Positions 6,900 to 8,433 of a DNA stretch of 8,433 nucleotides are shown here, in pieces. The translations under genes and the position numbers were made by a program. The stretch is from an uncultured Prolixibacteraceae bacterium. GTDB lineage: Bacteria > Bacteroidota > Bacteroidia > Bacteroidales > Prolixibacteraceae. Where the stretch lies: contig CALGIG010000018.1 in assembly GCA_937915865.1 (NCBI GenBank), positions 1 to 8,433 on the forward strand, in the 5' to 3' direction. Every line of letters begins with the position of its first letter. Positions within the stretch are counted from its first letter, which is position 1. The notes below the pieces were generated by a model. The model did no database searches. It was not told where the DNA came from and was given only the letters and a program-made list of their open reading frames with translations.

Positions 6900-7592
6900 A
6901 TGAATATCAAACCACACATTTTTTTAGTCGAAGACGATTTAAGCTTTGGGGCCGTATTGAAATCATACCTCGAAATCAACGACTTTGATGTTTATTGGAT
7001 CGACGACGGCAAATTAGCTCTTGCTGAATACGACAAAGGAACATTCGATATTTGCATACTCGATGTAATGTTGCCCAACGTCGATGGGTTCACGATTGGC
7101 GCTGAAATAAAAAAAGGCAATCCCAATATCCCTATTCTGTTTCTTACTGCCAAAAATATGCGCGAAGATGTTTTGCAAGGTTACCGCATTGGCGCCGACG
7201 ATTATATTACCAAACCTTTCGATACCGAAGTTCTTATCTATAAAATAAAAGCTATTTTAAAAAGAGGTAATGGTACTACCGAAAAAGAGACTGAGTTTTA
7301 CCAAATCGGATCTTATACTTTCGATTACAAACTACGCAATATCGAAAAGGGAAATTCCAAACAAAAGTTATCTCCAAAAGAAGCTGAGCTTCTGAAAATG
7401 CTTTGCGACAATCAGAACAAGCTCTTACCACGTGAAACTGCTCTAAAGAAAATCTGGGGCGACGACGGCTATTTTACAGCCCGGAGTATGGATGTTTATC
7501 TCACCAAGCTTCGCAAACTTTTTCCTGACGATTCAAACATTGAAATTCGGAATATTCACGGAAGCGGGTTTATGCTGGAGATAAAAGAATAG
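6900..7592 (+). CDS. OmpR-family response regulator (receiver plus winged helix)
   Basis: This 230-residue DNA-binding regulator is probably the phosphorylation partner of the kinase encoded just upstream. The receiver domain is at about 1-120, with the acidic pocket Asp12/Asp13, phospho-acceptor Asp55 in LDVMLPNVDG, Thr83 in LFLTAKN and Lys105 in TKPF. A winged-helix trans_reg_C domain covers about 133-229, including LSPKEAELLKML and the recognition region RSMDVYLTKLRKLF, and ends in IHGSGFMLEI. It is full length with all key residues, so it should be active. The kinase stop is 87 bp upstream. TAACTTGC at 6877-6884 is a poor -7 match with no clear -33, so cotranscription with the kinase is likelier than a separate promoter. 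The GTTAA array at 5095-5131 is its most attractive target in the window. It resembles the RprY-like regulators of Bacteroidota, but I do not assign a name. Confidence 0.95.
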   Translation: MNIKPHIFLVEDDLSFGAVLKSYLEINDFDVYWIDDGKLALAEYDKGTFDICILDVMLPNVDGFTIGAEIKKGNPNIPILFLTAKNMREDVLQGYRIGADDYITKPFDTEVLIYKIKAILKRGNGTTEKETEFYQIGSYTFDYKLRNIEKGNSKQKLSPKEAELLKMLCDNQNKLLPRETALKKIWGDDGYFTARSMDVYLTKLRKLFPDDSNIEIRNIHGSGFMLEIKE

Positions 7593-7614
7593 GGGGATTT
7601 CCCAAAGGCATCAA

Positions 7615-7645
7615 TTGATTATCTATCTTGAATTTCTTATTTTTG
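7615..7645 (+). promoter_or_regulatory. Promoter of the MNT/HEPN pair
   Basis: TTG at 7615-7617 and TATTTTTG at 7638-7645 are 20 bases apart, matching the Bacteroidota -33/-7 pattern (TTG, 19-21 bases, TAnnTTTG). It is the best two-part promoter in the window. It lies within the 57-bp gap after the response regulator, so the MNT/HEPN pair can be transcribed independently of the two-component system. Only four bases lie between the -7 box and the ATG at 7650, implying a leaderless or almost leaderless transcript. Confidence 0.65.
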
Positions 7646-7649
7646 AACC

Positions 7650-7973
7650 ATGACCTCAAAAGAAAAACAGATCATCAAACTCATTAAATCGAGGATCAGT
7701 CGCAAAGATTCCGGTGCAGAAGTTATTTTATTTGGGTCGCATGCCAGAGGCGATGCAACTAGTAATTCGGATTGGGACATTTTAATTTTGCTCCAAAATG
7801 CGATGGTTGATCGGAACCTGGAAAAAGAATATCGCGAGGAACTTTTCGAAGTAGAACTGGAAACCGGCGAACCTATTTCAACTCTTGTTTTTTCTAAAAC
7901 AGATTGGGAAAACAGGCATTCGGCTACACCTCTTTATCGCAACATTAAACGCGAAGGCATTTTAATTGAATGA
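7650..7973 (+). CDS. MNT-type minimal nucleotidyltransferase (MntA-like antitoxin)
   Basis: This 107-residue protein consists almost only of the minimal nucleotidyltransferase fold. The signature GSX10DXD is complete: Gly29-Ser30, then Asp41 and Asp43 (FGSHARGD then SDWDILIL). These bind the nucleotide and metal ions. The later strand GEPISTLVF (73-81) shows no obvious third catalytic Asp; Glu74 is the nearest acid. In characterised MNT/HEPN pairs the MNT protein is the antitoxin and transfers AMP to its HEPN partner. That role is likely here because a HEPN reading frame follows directly: this gene's stop TGA overlaps an ATG (ATGA at 7970-7973). It has its own good promoter. Without a working partner it could be an orphan. 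Confidence 0.88.
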   Translation: MTSKEKQIIKLIKSRISRKDSGAEVILFGSHARGDATSNSDWDILILLQNAMVDRNLEKEYREELFEVELETGEPISTLVFSKTDWENRHSATPLYRNIKREGILIE

Positions 7974-8375
7974 CCGGAACCCATCGAAGACTATATCAAC
8001 TATCGGATTTCGAAGTCTCAGGAAACCTTTGACGATGCAGTTCTACTTGCTACCAACAAGCGATGGAATTCATGCATTAACCGGCTTTATTATTCAAGTT
8101 ACTATCTGGCCAGCGCTTTACTATTTAGGCACAATATTAAAGCAGAAACACATAATGGGGTAAAATCTCAATTATTCCTGACGTTTGTAAAAAACGAGCT
8201 TTTGCCGAAGGAATATGGCCGATTGTATTCTCATCTTTTCGATTGGAGACAAGAATCTGATTATTCTGACTTTACCGATTTTGATGAAAAAACAACGCTT
8301 CCTTTGCTGAAAGAAGTTGAACTTCTGAATAAACGATTAATTCAATTGATTGAAGAAATCGAGCCGGAAATTTGA
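7970..8375 (+). pseudogene. HEPN-domain protein, frameshifted after its second codon
   Basis: From 7977 to the stop at 8373-8375 a frame of 132 codons encodes a HEPN protein of the UPF0332-like kind. It has NRLYYSSYYLASALL (residues 37-51 of the restored protein), THNGVKSQLF (60-69) and DWRQESDYSDF (91-101). It has no ATG, GTG or TTG near its beginning, and the codon 5' of its opening Pro-Glu is the TGA of the MNT gene, in the same frame. The natural start, ATG at 7970 overlapping that TGA, reads a different frame and stops after about 20 codons. Removing one G from the GG at 7976-7977 gives M-T-E-P-I-E-D-Y and a 134-residue intact protein. A frameshift mutation or sequence error is the simplest reading; TGA readthrough into an MNT-HEPN fusion is possible but less likely. 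HEPN partners of MNT proteins are RNase toxins. Here Arg93 is followed by Tyr98 instead of the RX4-6H His. Confidence 0.8.
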
Positions 8376-8433
8376 AATACCAGGGCAAACTCACACTTTT
8401 CCTCAATAAAAGCTTTGAATTTTTTCTTCATAT
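8376..8433. other. Window end, no supported feature
   Basis: This short AT-rich tail follows the HEPN stop. It contains a self-complementary AAAGCTTT (8409-8416) followed by GAATTTTTTC, which could be a weak terminator, but the stem is too short to call. A minus-strand ATG at 8431 opens only a 29-codon frame that runs back into the HEPN gene. Confidence 0.5.

Noticed and set aside
7966..8163. 65-codon plus-strand frame starting at a TTG
   Set aside because: It reads the HEPN region in the wrong frame. The HEPN-like frame starting at 7977 has clear family motifs.
8343..8431. Minus-strand ATG at 8431 opening a 29-codon frame
   Set aside because: It overlaps the 3' end of the HEPN frame, is very short, and has no promoter visible within the window.

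Overview
The window looks like chromosomal DNA from a member of the Bacteroidota, perhaps a Marinilabiliales/Prolixibacteraceae-like lineage. The phylum is supported by three near-perfect TAnnTTTG -7 promoter boxes, the lack of clear Shine-Dalgarno sequences, a secreted YD/RHS-type protein of a form common in this phylum, and GC-rich hairpin repeats between AT-rich genes. The finer placement is a guess. No rRNA, tRNA, CRISPR array or transposase gene was seen.

Layout. (1) Bases 1-599 hold no convincing gene but are packed with repeats: a hairpin at 186-219, two diverged copies of a ~55-bp element (268-323 and 359-416), a perfect 16-bp-arm palindrome at 435-469 and an imperfect GC-rich hairpin at 526-555. 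(2) 600-3974 (+) encodes a 1124-residue secreted YD/RHS-like surface protein that ends just after one clear YD repeat. (3) 4212-5033 (-) encodes an unrecognised exported protein, low in Cys and rich in Asp, Lys, Pro and Met, with its own intrinsic terminator at 4099-4132. (4) Divergent from it, 5172-6812 (+) encodes a membrane sensor histidine kinase and 6900-7592 (+) an OmpR-family response regulator. (5) 7650-7973 (+) encodes a minimal MNT nucleotidyltransferase. A HEPN-domain partner follows (7970-8375) but is shifted out of frame right after its start codon by what looks like one extra G.

The most interesting unit is the divergon 4212-7592. The exported protein and the kinase are transcribed away from each other from a 138-bp region. 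That region carries two identical TATCTTTG boxes facing outward, and between them four (G/C)TTAA pentamers at 11/10/11-bp steps, just upstream of the -33 region of each promoter. This is how an OmpR-family dimer array would be expected to sit. The exported protein and the kinase's periplasmic sensor domain also share an unusual PP(L/M)PPVPP segment written with different codons. Together this resembles the logic of the proteobacterial CpxP-CpxRA divergon (a periplasmic accessory protein divergent from its own two-component system), built from unrelated-looking sensor parts. This is a hypothesis from architecture, not a demonstrated function.

The 3' module is a MNT/HEPN toxin-antitoxin-like pair. 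Removing one G at 7976/7977 restores the tight ATGA stop/start overlap typical of such operons, so this is either a real inactivating frameshift or an assembly error.
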